A stretch of DNA of 64,000 bases from Lucifuga dentata (lineage: Eukaryota > Chordata > Actinopteri > Ophidiiformes > Bythitidae): assembly GCA_014773175.1 (NCBI GenBank), contig VXCM01000423.1, positions 62,001 through 126,000 of the forward strand, given 5' to 3'. The notes beneath the pieces were generated by a model. It saw only the letters and a list, made by a program, of their open reading frames with translations, ran no database searches and was not told the origin of the DNA. The position numbers and the translations under genes are program-made. Positions 22,952 through 35,271 of the stretch are shown in pieces (positions within the stretch are counted from its first letter, which is position 1; every line of letters starts with the position of its first letter).

Positions 22952-25888
22952 GTAAGACAGCCCGCATTTTTCCCTCTAAACACAACTAGCTTGTATAAAT
23001 AAACTGCCTGAGGAAGCTGTCATAATGTTAACATTTATATTCCAGATGTCAATTTAACTGGCATAGTTTATCAAATAATACAGTATAATATGTTATTTTA
23101 AATGTTGGAAAATAGTAAATGTGTATTTTTGCTAGTAAAGATGCTGCTGACAGTGGGATACTGAATATCATTTAGTCATAAAATCATCATAAAACATCAA
23201 AAAATACTCCAGAGAAATCAGATTAAACATTTTGTCTCAGAAGAAGATAAAAAATTGTTGACAAGTACATAACAGAAAAATGAAAAGAAATTTGAAGGAC
23301 GAGTTCAAGAAGGTGAAACAATCGACAGGTATGGATAAGGGATTCAACCCAGGCTGCTCGATGCAGAAGAATTCCCTCGCCAGACTTGTTCCCGGCGCTA
23401 GCTGCCCATCAAGGGACGTACTTCTTCTGAGACAGTGGAAATACACCCTAATCGCTGTAGTTTCTCATTATACTCCATTTTAAAGGATGGATTTAACTCA
23501 AAATTCATGGATTCCTGTGGAAGCCATGATCTACGCTATCTGTTCTTCTGACCAGCATGGTGGGGTAAACAAACGGTTTCATGACCTCTGTGACTCCTCC
23601 ATTGGTCTTTCTGGGTAATTGGAGAAAATTTCACGTTTCCCATAAGCTGAGCTATCCTTTCAAACCCAGATGCCATTTGATAGAAGTTTTTGTTCCAAAG
23701 CACGGAAATAAACCATCAACCCTGACAGCGTTAATTCCATGTTCAACCCACTGTGCCAGACAGGAAACTCACAGCTAAACTAGCAGCTACAGTTTTGCCA
23801 TGCCAGGCTCATTTTAGTCCTGGACCCACTACAGTCAGTCACACAGTGAGTTAGACAGGCTACTCCCAGCTGGTAGATAGGAACACATGGCAGGGCATAT
23901 GGCAGAATTTGGAGCTGCAGGATGTGTTGATCCAGCAGCAAAGCCTTCATGTTCTGACAAAACATGACAAGGTCGAGACTCCTCATCAATTAGCGCCTCG
24001 ATGAATAGTCTCAGAGTCATGGGACAAGTCCAGAAGGCTGAGGATGCTGTGACACACATATCCACAAATAGGAACCTGTCTCTTTAGAGCGACAAAGTTC
24101 CAATTTTGGTGTTTTATAAACTTCACCTGAGTTCAGGGAAATGCCATGGTCATGGTTAAAACATCAGTGCTGATTTGCAGAGCTGGAATGCAAACCCCTG
24201 TCTCGAGCACTTCGCTGCCCGCCCATCCATCCCAACTTCCTCCTTTGCTGCATGACGAGAACGTCACACGACTTCCTGCTTTGGCACAAATGTCAATGGA
24301 CATAAATCAATTAATATAAATCACTTATGATACTGTGTGATGCAGCCTAATTCTTAGACTGTACACAGTCATGTTCACTGGTCTTCACACTTTGTCTCAT
24401 TCACATGCATAGTAGCCGTAAATGCACACACACAAACTCCTGACAAACCTACACATGCGCATGCACACCATCATGCTAGAGCCATAAAAGCTGCAGTATG
24501 CTTTATCCGATCCGGCCTATCCAGCTTGATTGGAGAACTTGTTGGTTATCCATCGTGTTCAGAATGCCCACAGTAGGGGTGAAAAGCCACCCATGGAGAG
24601 GGGAGTGGGTCGGTTGTGCATGTGCGTGTCTTTCTCATCGTAATCTCAATGTGATTAATGATATAAATGGGGGAAAAAAATGGTACAAACTTTCATTTGA
24701 GGAGAAAGGAGGATTTGCTAACAGGAATTCTGTTTGTTCTTGTGATCTCTACTCATTATAAATGGGAAATAAAACCAAATGATGGTATATACTTTTACTT
24801 TTGATTCTCTCAGCTGAAAGCTGGCACACTGACCGAGAGAAGAAAAGAGAGCTGAGAGCGAAATTAAAACCCTCCAGACTTTCACACCTCCCGACTCAGC
24901 CAGTTGCTGGTGAAGCAGCCTGGTGGAGTGGCGGAGTCGGAGAGTTACAAATTTTATTGGACGTAGACCCCCCCCCGAATTGACCGCCTTCCAACTCAAC
25001 ATACTGCAACCTTAAGTTTGTCTTTGCTTTGATGTATGGATTGAGTGACTATAATGAGGGATCGAGGAAGAGCTTTAGCGGCTTATTGTCTACTTACAGC
25101 GCACATCACAGGCATGGGGTTCATCGCTGTTGGCCACATTGCCTGCTTTGCCCTAATTATGCCACTTTGTGTGCATACATGGGTGTGTGCTAATTGGGAT
25201 AAATGTCCAGCTTCGTAGTTTTTCTGCTGCAGCAGTTGTGTGTCAGTCATCGACACCCACTCCAGGTTTGCACTGTTGTGTCAACAAATGCCTTCTTAGT
25301 GGATCAGGCAATTTGGGCTTTTCAAAACATGTCAGTTGCAGTTGATGCTCTGTCAGTGGCATCAAATAGAAGCTTAAAGACCTTTTCTGAGGAGACAAGA
25401 ACACAGAGCTCACTGTTTGACTTTAATACCGCAGCTTTAATATGAAATTTGAAAGAGAATGGGTCTGCATATTTGGGCTTAAGAAGAAGGATTGCATAAC
25501 ACGCTCAGCATAGGTTTAAACCTAAGAAATCAGTTTTAAAAATAGAATGCCTTTTAATGTAAGATTTAAAACTCCAGATCCTCTGACTGAATGGCTAGCA
25601 TCCAGCCTGTCCACAATCAAGGCAAAAGCCATTATGGGAGAAAACAAATCTTGGTAACTGATTTGTTTCTTTTAAAAGTGTTCTTAATAAGTAAAACCAC
25701 CACCTTAACCTCAGTGTTCACCTTGATTTTTCCTTTAGTTGCTTTAATAATAAGCAAAAAAGAACCCAAAACATTTTTTTTTTTTTTTTTAACCTGCATT
25801 GCTGTGTTAAATTGAAGATTCTAGTTGTCTTGAGCTTTATTTAATACACTTTTCTCTGTAATTTAGCATCACATATGTGGTTTTGGGC

Positions 25889-25920
25889 TCTTGACCAGAA
25901 TTCAAAAGTTCTGGTCAAGA
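25889..25920. repeat. Perfect 12-bp hairpin with 8-nt loop
   Basis: tcttgaccagaa and ttctggtcaaga flank ttcaaaag. Confidence 0.85.
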
Positions 25921-26305
25921 TCCCAGGTTTGAATATTACTTAGGTACACATTGTGCTTTTGCAATGATTTACCTGCTGAAATGTTGACAAGGTCAAGTTA
26001 TAAATACCTTCAGACTCTCCACATCCAGGCAATGTCTGTATTTTCTTTATGCAACATGTAAAATGGATCAATCACACTGACTGCTTGCTTTCAGTGGTGT
26101 CAATCATTTTTTAATTTATGCCTAATTGTATATGCATTAGCTGTGCACTGACTTGTTGCATATGGCTTGCTTTTGAAGTTAAATGAGACTAATGAGAAGT
26201 TCATATGAAATATCTCTCTGCATTCATTTGAAATGGTGATTGCTGATTAATGACTACGCTGATAATGAAATAATGAAATGTTCATATGCCAGTCTTTATT
26301 CATTA

Positions 26306-26326
26306 TAGATATATATATATATATAT
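26306..26326. repeat. (AT)n microsatellite
   Basis: Short AT run just left of a family B MITE. Confidence 0.9.
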
Positions 26327-26329
26327 TCA

Positions 26330-26847
26330 GGTATATGTGTTCCTTGTTTTCATGCTCATATTTTTAGGAGTCTATTATGAAACTTTAATATGTAAGGCTT
26401 TAATATGTTAATAAAAAATAAATAAAAAAAAAAAAAAAANAAAAAAAGCACATTGATCCACACTGCAAAACCAGTGTGCTCACTGAGTGAAAACAAGCCA
26501 TTTTAGGTTACTGTCTCTTTAAGAGTTCCCCTCTCAAAAAAGTGTGCTTATTGGTCAGCTGATTCAGGTCTGAGTGGGCAACACCCACAGACTGTGAAAG
26601 CCAGATTCTGGCCAAATGTTGCTCTGTAGCTTCATACTTTGTGTCCAACCAAGCAGAGACAGCTATTTTTAATTGTGTTAGATGTTTGCAGAAGTAAAGG
26701 ACAAATCAAAAAATGAAACTTTCAGGTTCGTGTTACTGGATGCATTTCTATAAGCGTCACATTTTGACACTTTGGCAATGTTCAACATGTACTCCCTATG
26801 TTTTACTATAAAAATGAGGGAAAATTATAAAAATAAGCCCCCTTTAA
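26330..26847. mobile_element. TTAA MITE family B, copy 2
   Basis: Right end taagcccccT/TTAA; internal cattgatccacactgcaaaa, gttactgtctctttaag and aacacccacagactgtgaaa match copy 1. The left end is eroded and a poly-A tract with N at 26440 lies inside. Confidence 0.65.
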
Positions 26848-28358
26848 GAATTCCCATTTTAAAAGGATAAGATGCATAGAGGCAAGGTAGTAACACTCAT
26901 ATTCCCACTCTCGTGATGGTTTTGCTTTATTCTTTTGTTCTTTGGCTCTGAAGAAAATGCAGAAATATTTACAAAAACAAAAACAAAAAAAAATACAGAA
27001 CATTCCCAATAGTCTTACGCAAACATAGTGAGAAAACAAGCCCTGATGCCTTAATGTAAGCGCTAACACAGCGTTCCGATGCCCACCCGAGCCCTTAGAT
27101 GATGTGTGCTTGTGAAAAAAGTGCATGTGGCCAGAACAGAGACTCCTTTGTTTGCATGTCTGAGGTCTTCCATAGCATACGCACTGAGGTAGCAGTTTGA
27201 CACAGCCAGGAGATTGCATTACACATAACATCTCTGAGCTTTTAAAAAGAGAAAACCGCTAATCAGAAACAGCTTCAAGGGGGCCGTTTATTGTATGCCT
27301 GGACACAATCTGGCCATTCAAAGGAGATGTGTTCAAGGCTTTGAATACTGTATGTTTTTTGTAACGATATGAATATGATCTGCACATATGGAGCTCCCAG
27401 ATGATATTGATGTTTTCTATTTGTTTTATCTGCTGAGATTTGAGCCGATGCCAAAGCAGTGTGGGCAGGTTATTTTGTTGATCAGGATTATGGATATCTG
27501 CCCACACACAAAGCTACAGTGTAGGGGATACTTTCCGGAATTAAAGATTATTAAACATCTCAATTATCCTGATTAATCGAGGATATTCTTTTGCATCAAT
27601 CACTTGCTTGTCAAATAATGTTGATTGCTGTTTATATATTTTTTTATAATACCATAATGGCACGCATGAAAACACTCAGCCAAACCAAAATGGCTGCATG
27701 TAACCATGCCCACACACATCCATGGACCGTGTTTTAATTGGGGTTTCAGTGTTTTAAACCCCAGTTAAAACATGGGTTTGTATCAAGATTGATCTGTTTG
27801 AGTGATTGCACAGAATGGAACCATGTGTGTGTTTGTGTGAGGTTTTTTTTTTTTTTTTNTTTTTTTTTTTTTTTGTGACACACACGCACAAGTACTTTAG
27901 TGGAAATTAGAGATAAAACTTAGAAGAGAGAAAAAAGCTAGCTGAGAACAGGGCTTTGAAAGAAAAATTTAGCTTGTGGCAGGAAGAGTGATTTTGTGTG
28001 TGTGTTACTTCTCTTCCTCTCTGCTCTTGCACTTGCTCCATTGTGTTCCTGTGCAGAGAGGAAGCACGGAGGCCGCTGGTCTTAGGAGAAGCAGCAAGTT
28101 TCAGCCTGTTTGTGCCTTTTGTGTTTTCTGCTTCTGGGAGTCATACTGAGCCATGTGTCTGTATCGATTTGGCCGACTGCAAGAAAACAACGGTTGATGG
28201 TCCAGATTATAATAGAAACCTCACCTGTTGGATTCAAGCTTTCTCTCTTTCCCCCATGTGTCTGTTCCTATCTGATTCAGTCTTTTTGCTTATTTGTGCA
28301 TTTCTCTCTCCCTTCTTCTCTCTTGTTTTTCACCCACAACCACCTTCTCTCTCTGACA

Positions 28359-28360
<2 letters not shown>

Positions 28361-28394
<34 letters not shown>

Positions 28395-28396
28395 GN

Positions 28397-28445
<49 letters not shown>
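28361..28445. repeat. (CA)n-(CT)n compound microsatellite
   Basis: CA array to 28395, N at 28396, then CT array to 28445. Confidence 0.95.
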
Positions 28446-28451
<6 letters not shown>

Positions 28452-28580
28452 TTCTGGTTTATACTTAACCTCCAAAACGGATAGTCTGAATGTCCTGGCA
28501 TTCATGCTTCTCGTGCTTACATGACGAGCACGCAGGACGACCGTGCACTTCAAAGGTGGTGCTGCAGAACAAAACCACTC

Positions 28581-29146
28581 TTAAAGGACCATACCACCCA
28601 TTTTGCATGTTTGAGCCCTAATATATTCAATTTTCATACATGTAACGTTACTGACAATCATTTCCCAAACCATGCTACTGGAACAGTACTGGAACGGAAT
28701 CAACTTTTTTTCCTGCCTTCCAGACCACCATTGATTTCAGTTAATTTTGATACACTATTAAAATCAACTTGTTGTTACTTGAAACATTCTTAGGATAGGT
28801 AATCCATCATCATGAACAAGACATGTATTCATGTTTTTTTTTTTTTTTTTTTTNTGAATGTATGTCTCCACCAGGGAATATAGTCCCAAAAGAAGACCTG
28901 TGTTTATCGAAAAACTTAAACAACCATGACTTCACAATTTTGTGTAACTATTAGCAGGCAAAACATCAATTTTTAAGGTGGGTGTATCACTTGAATATTT
29001 GACTTTGAAAGATTAAGAAATTTTGCAAAATATCAGGAAAGCTGAAATACGGTTTTATCCTTTGGGAAATGGTTGTCAATAACATAACGTATGAAAATTG
29101 AATATATTAGGCTCAAACATGCAAAACAGGTGGTATGGTCGATTAA
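28581..29146 (+). mobile_element. TTAA MITE family A, copy 3
   Basis: Left end TTAA/AGGACCATACC; right end ggtggtatggtcga/TTAA (one change). Shared internal blocks include actattaaaatcaacttgtt and gtatgtctccaccaggga. A poly-T tract with an N at 28854 interrupts it. Confidence 0.85.
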
Positions 29147-29319
29147 CAATGGTTGATTAACTGCCCCCAAACATGAAAACAAACCCACACACACTTGTCA
29201 TGGACAATCTTTGATGAAGGCACATTTACGTCACCCAAACACGTCAGCATTGTTTCAAAAATCGAGTGGTGCACGACCACGCGATCGATCCGCCAACGTG
29301 GCTGCTTTGGCCGCAATTA

Positions 29320-29361
29320 CGACATATTTTCTGCGTGCATAGGCACGCAGAAAATATGTCG
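29320..29361. repeat. Perfect 19-bp hairpin with 4-nt loop
   Basis: Arms 29320-29338 (cgacatattttctgcgtgc) and 29343-29361 are exact reverse complements; the loop is atag. Flanking caatt and aattg extend it after an asymmetric bulge. It lies in an unusually CpG-rich patch. Confidence 0.9.
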
Positions 29362-29431
29362 CATCTGGAATTGTGTTAAACATAAAAGTCTACCAACATG
29401 TAAGTAATTCAGTATAATTACCTCAAAAATT

Positions 29432-29475
29432 CACTTTAAGGACAGTAATGAGTAAATGTATTTAGTTACTTCACC
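29432..29475. mobile_element. hAT-like repeat end fragment
   Basis: taatgagtaaatgtatttag followed by ttacttcacc resembles the terminal segment of the repeat at 62503. Confidence 0.35.
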
Positions 29476-29589
29476 TTTTCTCTCTCTCTGTCATACACAC
29501 ACAAAACAATGCTATAGTTATTCAGATGTTGTATGGCTTATGGTCAGCTGATACCCCTCTCTCTTTTAGTCCTCTTTCTTTGTTCATCC

Positions 29590-29594
29590 TTCTC

Positions 29595-29631
<37 letters not shown>
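29590..29631. repeat. (CT)n microsatellite
   Basis: CT array with one interruption (ctctgtct). Confidence 0.95.
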
Positions 29632-29638
<7 letters not shown>

Positions 29639-30457
29639 AGACACCTCGGTACACCCTGGCACTACACACCCAATGTAGGCAATGCTGATGTGAAAAGGCA
29701 CCGTTACTTAATTCTGACTCACAGTGTTCCATTATACCCTCAGCACAACTGCAACCATCTCCTCCTTTCACCTCATTTTATTCAGTGAATGTGCATGCTA
29801 TGGTATGTTCCTCCTTTTACCCCAGCAAGAAAAAAATAGGGCAATATTTCAGACAAAAAAAAATAAAATAAAATAAGCATCTGAAAACACCAACGCACAT
29901 TTCACTGTGTGTCGGAACTGATACGGAGCCATTGGCAAAGTTGAGAGACTGAAATACAGATATATAAACAATTCTAGTATCACAAATTCGCTGGAACAGG
30001 TTAAAACTGTTTTTCTAACACTGAACCAACACTGGGGCATCAATATCTAAAAACAGTGCTGGAGGAACATTAGAGGAACATCAGCAACATCCACGCCCAT
30101 GTTAGAGGGGCTACAAGTAACAGTTGCAGCTCGGGATCACTGGTTCTTTATGTAGGTCAGCCTGTGTCAGCCAATAAGTCCAATTACCATCAGCCTCTGA
30201 AATAGAACATGCAGCGACCTCTGCTCTGCTTTCATGGAGGGAGAGACGGAGAGATGCCATACAAAAAGCATAATAAATTTGTTCAAAATCGAGAGGTATT
30301 AGCCTAGCATAAATGCAGACATAGAGAACTAAATAGTAATTGTTTTGGAGTGAGAGGTTTTAGATGTCTAAGGTGCAGAAATCTGTTTCTCTTCACTTCT
30401 ATTATTTGAGGAATACAAACACATTTGTCTTTAAAGATATCATTGATTTCTGAGGCT

Positions 30458-30996
30458 GAAAAGGGGACATGGGGACGTTGTTCTTGTTTTCTTTTTGGGG
30501 TCTATTTTTATACTTTTGCAATGCCTTAATGATGCAGAAAAAAAAACACACTGTCCACTTTGAATGGTACTTGAGGTTCCACCGTTGTGAAAACAGCCTG
30601 TTTCAGGTTCCGTCTCTGTTCAGGCCCCCTTCCAAAAAACGCTTCATGACACACGGGGGGCAGAATAACGTGGACATCTAACTGAGGCGGGGTTACATCT
30701 GGGATGGGTTATGCTTGAGGTAGACTAAAAAGTACTACTCCATCCACATGTGTAACCCGCCCCATCACCCCATGCTCCAAGATGCATGAAGACCCTCTCA
30801 GCCAAACACTCGCCAGCCTTGGACTTTGTGGATGTGTTTAACCAGGTGTGTTACGTGTTGATGTTAGTATGTTACAGAAGTAAAGAAAGAATCAAAAAAC
30901 GAAGCTTTCAGGTTCAGGACCTATGAGGTTTTCTTTTTTACTCTGCACTGTAACACTATAAAATGAGGTGCAAGAAAAAACATTATGTCCCCTTCA
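30458..30996. mobile_element. TTAA MITE family B, copy 3 (diverged)
   Basis: Left gaaaaggggacat, right ttatgtccccttcaa. Internal aaaacacactgtccac and agctttcaggttcaggac match the other copies. Confidence 0.6.
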
Positions 30997-31236
30997 AAAA
31001 AAAAAAAACCTTAAAAATGACCCCCTCAATATACAGTACATACCTCACAGAAAAATGGCACACACCCCCTAAAAAATGAAGCGTATCAGCAGCAAGAGTT
31101 CACTCAAATGGTTCACACACTCCTTTAAGAGAACTTGAAACCTTGGCTCTATTTCGGTCCGGGCCTCTGTCAGTATATGCAGCAGAGGGATTTAGTGGGA
31201 CTAAGTAGTTTGATATTTCTATTGGTTTTCAGAGCG

Positions 31237-31239
<3 letters not shown>

Positions 31240-31281
<42 letters not shown>
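31240..31281. repeat. (CT)n microsatellite
   Basis: Pure CT array. Confidence 0.95.
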
Positions 31282-31283
<2 letters not shown>

Positions 31284-31920
31284 CTTCTCTCTCCTAGTGA
31301 TCTTTCTCATCATATGGAGACCAAGGTCATGGCTGATTGAAATATAATAGAAGTGTAGACATCTGGCCTAATACTGTGGGAAGTTAAATCTATTTTAATG
31401 GCCCCTGCCGCAGTGGATTCTCTCTGATGCACTCTTGCGCTTCACTGACAGTAAATCACAATGTTCTCTTATTACCCTGACTGGAATGAGGGCATAGAGA
31501 AAGAACAATGAGAGATCCACATCATTTGTTTTCACCCCTCCCTTGCTTTTTCCTCTCCTCTTTGCTCCTCCTCTCTTCCCCTCTCCACTCCGTTTGCGAC
31601 TCATAAAGCGAGGGGCTTAAAGACAGTGACATCATGAAAATAAAAATAAAGCGGATTATGGGTGAGCTATTGTGCCATATGTGATTACTGGGGCTTCCAT
31701 GTTCCCCTGGGGGGTGTGACTGACTACGAGACAACATATTTTATTTATTTATGCAATTCTTTCTAATGAATAAGAATAGGAAATGCGGTTGAGACCACAA
31801 TATTGCCTTCCATCAAAATACGTAGCCTTTGGTCCAAGCACTGAAGAATTTGTTATTTCTTTGTGTTCCAATAGAAAGATCAGAGGTGTTTTTTCACCCT
31901 TCATCTCTGATCTATAACCG

Positions 31921-32051
31921 CACATTTTTTATTTTTTTTTTTTAAATGGTACTGACATGAATTTGCGGCACATGGCCCTTTCCTCNCACATTTTTTATTT
32001 TTTTTTTTTAAATGGTACTGACATGAATTTGCGGCACATGGCCCTTTCCTC
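31921..32051. other. Exact 65-bp duplication around a single N (assembly artefact)
   Basis: 31921-31985 and 31987-32051 are identical with N at 31986. Confidence 0.88.
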
Positions 32052-33165
32052 ACATTTCAAAATACTTCCATTGCTGCTGTGTTTTTAGAGTTCAGGTACA
32101 ATCCAGCACAGGTCCACCCACATCTGCAATGGAGAGCCAGGTCCTTTTTACCCACCTAAATAAGATCCATTTTGATGTGACATTTGAGAGAATTACCAGT
32201 GCATGGAGGAGCATGGAAGAGGTTAGCTCGCTCCTTTGCTATTGGTCGAAGCCCAACACAGCCCACCTGTCCTTTAGTGACGGACGCTACCTATGACCCT
32301 GAGCTACTATCGGACATGAAGAAAGGCTGCCTCCCTCTTTGCACACTTCACTTATCCCAGTTCTGTCTTGCTGTCAGTCAGCCTGGGAGGGATTTGCTAT
32401 TCCTCCTCTTTCTATTGTACTACACGGCTTCTGTTGATACATCATCCAAATAGAGTTTCTTGTCATTTCAAAGCCAGGTCAGATAGCCTTTGTGGAGCCT
32501 GTAGAGCGTCCCCATAATGTTCAGCACCTTCAATGATGAGTTTGATTTCTGCCCTTTCGCTGTTCTGCAAGGTTGATCTGTGAAGGTGAATCTTGAAATT
32601 CCACATAAGATGTTTTAAAGATTTACTGTTGCCATCCGTCTATCTGGGCGACACTGAGTGGACGTGAAGACCTTTATGTATGCATGGCCAGCTGTTGTTT
32701 GTCTCCAAAACAAGGCTGCTCTGTCATTTTGTCTCAAAGTAGCATATGGCTGGATGACTTTCTATAGGACACTGTATACTCACGGAAAGTTGTTGATTTT
32801 ATAACGCAAAGCATTTTTTTTTTTTTTTTNTTTTTTTTTTTTTTTGTGATTTAACTATTTTTCAAAACTTTTATCAGTGTTTCATAAGGACTTTGAGTGT
32901 GTCAGTCACTGGAGCTGTAATAACAAAAAGCATCAAAGACAGACAGCTCTTGTCTTTGGACAATTTGCCCCCATCAGCAGCGACACAGGCTCTCTGGTGT
33001 ATTGTTTTTATTCTCCTCCCTGTGACGAACACATCATTGTTTGCAGATGAGCTGTCTTCTACTAAACAGCCCATGAATGACTCCATCACCAAGTTAATGA
33101 CTTCACTCTCATGTTCTCTAAACTTTTAACTTAGCTGATTCATTTGTTTGTTCTTATTTAACCAT

Positions 33166-33638
33166 TTAAAGGACAATACTGGTGATTTTGCAATGTTTAA
33201 GCCCAATAAATAATACCTGCATACACACTACTTAGCTGACAACCATTTTCCAAAACATAACATAACATGTACATCCAAATGTAGAAGGAACAGCCATTTA
33301 TTAATTTCTTGATAAAAGCTGTCATTTCTTGCAGGGACTATATTCCCTAGTGGAGACATACATTTTCTTCTCTGCAGGTCCATGTTGGACCAGTTAAATA
33401 AAGTTACTTTGACAAAAAATTATAATAGATGTTGTGTTCACTGTGATGGCTTACTTGTCATAAGTTGGAATTTATAGCTTCCTGGAATGAACTGAAATTA
33501 AATCAATCTGGCAGGTAGGAAAAGATTTTTGATATTTATTGTTCCTGTAGTATCTTTTGGGAACTAGATGAAGTAACAAAACATGCAGGTTGCACGTCGT
33601 GGGCTCAAATATGCAAAACCATTGGTGTCGTCCTTTAA
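33166..33638 (-). mobile_element. TTAA MITE family A, copy 4
   Basis: TTAA/AGGACAATACTGGTG at the left and GTCGTCCT/TTAA at the right, with gctcaaatatgcaaaacc before the right end. Body orientation is like copy 1 (tagtggagacatacattt block). About 473 bp. Confidence 0.85.
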
Positions 33639-34234
33639 AGTAACTTGAGAAGCTGAGTTTTTGGTATTACCAGCATGTACAGTATCTTTCAAGTTACAAG
33701 CCTGCACGTCAAAGTGAAATTTGCAGCCTGTACGTATGAACACAACATTCTTTCTACATACACACTCCTTGCACAATGGGAGAGACATATAATAGAGAAA
33801 TATAAGAGAAAATATAAATATAAGAGAAATATAACAGTGAAATAGTGCGGTGCAAAGTGTGTTGAGGTTATGTGTGCATCGGTCGAATCATCCTCAGCGA
33901 CCTCGCTTTTATTCATAAAATGTGAAGCAGTTTTCTCTGATGCAAGAAGTTTTTTTTCTTTTTTCTTTTTTTTTTTAATAAAGAAGACTTCAGTAACCCA
34001 TAACCTTTTACAAAAAAGGTGAAAATAACAAGTTCCATTTTATTGTTACACATTCCAATTTATTACTCTTGACACGTAATGTTGTCGTGGTGAAGAAGCC
34101 AGAGCCATTGTATTGTGTGTGTGTATGTGTGTGTGTATAACACAACAGATTGGTATTATAGTATGTGTGAAATTGTCTCAGAACCAAGTATTAATTCAAT
34201 TATATTTTAGCTTCAAAAGAATCAGAAAATATAC

Positions 34235-35271
34235 TTAAAGGGGACATATTGTCGCAATTTCCATGTTCTTGTTTTTATTTATGGGTCGATGTTAAAAATG
34301 TTGTAATGCTTTAATGTGCAAAAAACACACTGATCCTCTTCTAATTTGCCTGGCTGCAGCACCGGTGTGCACATTGAATGAAAACAGGCCATTTTAAGCA
34401 CTGTCTCTTTAAGGCCCCATCAGGAAAAACCTGCTTTGTTCTGATTGGCTAGGTGCATCGGGAGTTATGCTACATTCAATTTGCACTCGGAACTCAGGAA
34501 TTTCTAACCTGCGACTGAGAAAAGTCAAAGAAAGGCCATCTCAATTCGGAATTCCTACTCAGAAATTCAGTCTTCTAACCCACACTTCATTACTGACATA
34601 ATTCCAATATGGCTGCTCACATGATAAACACTAATTTCTCTATTTATAAATAAATGTTTAGAAGCATTTTCTTGAACTCAATCAGCATACAGACATAGTA
34701 ACAAGTTAAATATATAACACTGGCAGTGCAGTAGCTGTTTGAAAGGGTAAAAAAAAACCTTCTAAATGTTAAAAAGTAGCTTCTTGTGGTCTGACAGAGC
34801 AAACAAAACAAATGTTTTCATTAAGGCGTCCGTGTAGTTTCCCATTTTGTTCGAATGCACGGTGGTCATGGTCCAGTTTCCCCCCTGGAGCAATCAATTG
34901 TCTCTTAACTCTTAAATTACGTAATTCTGAATTGTGGGTTCTCAGTAACAGGAACGACACATTAGCAAGCAACACCCACAGACTGCAAAACATGGATGCT
35001 GACCAAACACTCGCTCGCTAGCCTCATGCTTCATCCAGGTGTCTATCCAGGTGTGTAGACAAGTGAATTCAAATGTTACATGTTGACGTCACCATGTTAC
35101 AGAAGTAAAAGCAACAATCAAAGACAAAGCTTTCAGGTCAGCTTTGAGTTTGTCTTGCTGGATACTTTTCTAATGGTGTGAACCTCAAGTTTTGTAAGTT
35201 TGACAATATTTAACACAAACTCCCATTATAAAAATGAGAAAATAACAAAAAGCATAATATGTCCCCTTTAA
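34235..35271. mobile_element. TTAA MITE family B, copy 1 (with nested family E element)
   Basis: TTAA/AGGGGACATATT at the left and AATATGTCCCCT/TTAA at the right. Contains aaaacacactgatcc, ctgtctctttaag and tgattggct, shared with the other family B copies. About 500 bp of family E sequence interrupts it at about 34463-34972. Confidence 0.8.
34463..34972. mobile_element. MITE family E, copy 2 (nested in family B)
   Basis: Shares tttctaacctgcgactg, ctctatttataaataaatg and tttagaagcattttctt with the copy at 11945-12375. Other family B copies continue directly from the tgattgg segment to caacacccacagactg, so this segment is an insertion. Ends are approximate. Confidence 0.7.

Noticed and set aside
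23335..23410. Possible tRNA-like B box (ggattcaaccc)
   Set aside because: No A box at proper spacing and no cloverleaf could be drawn by eye.
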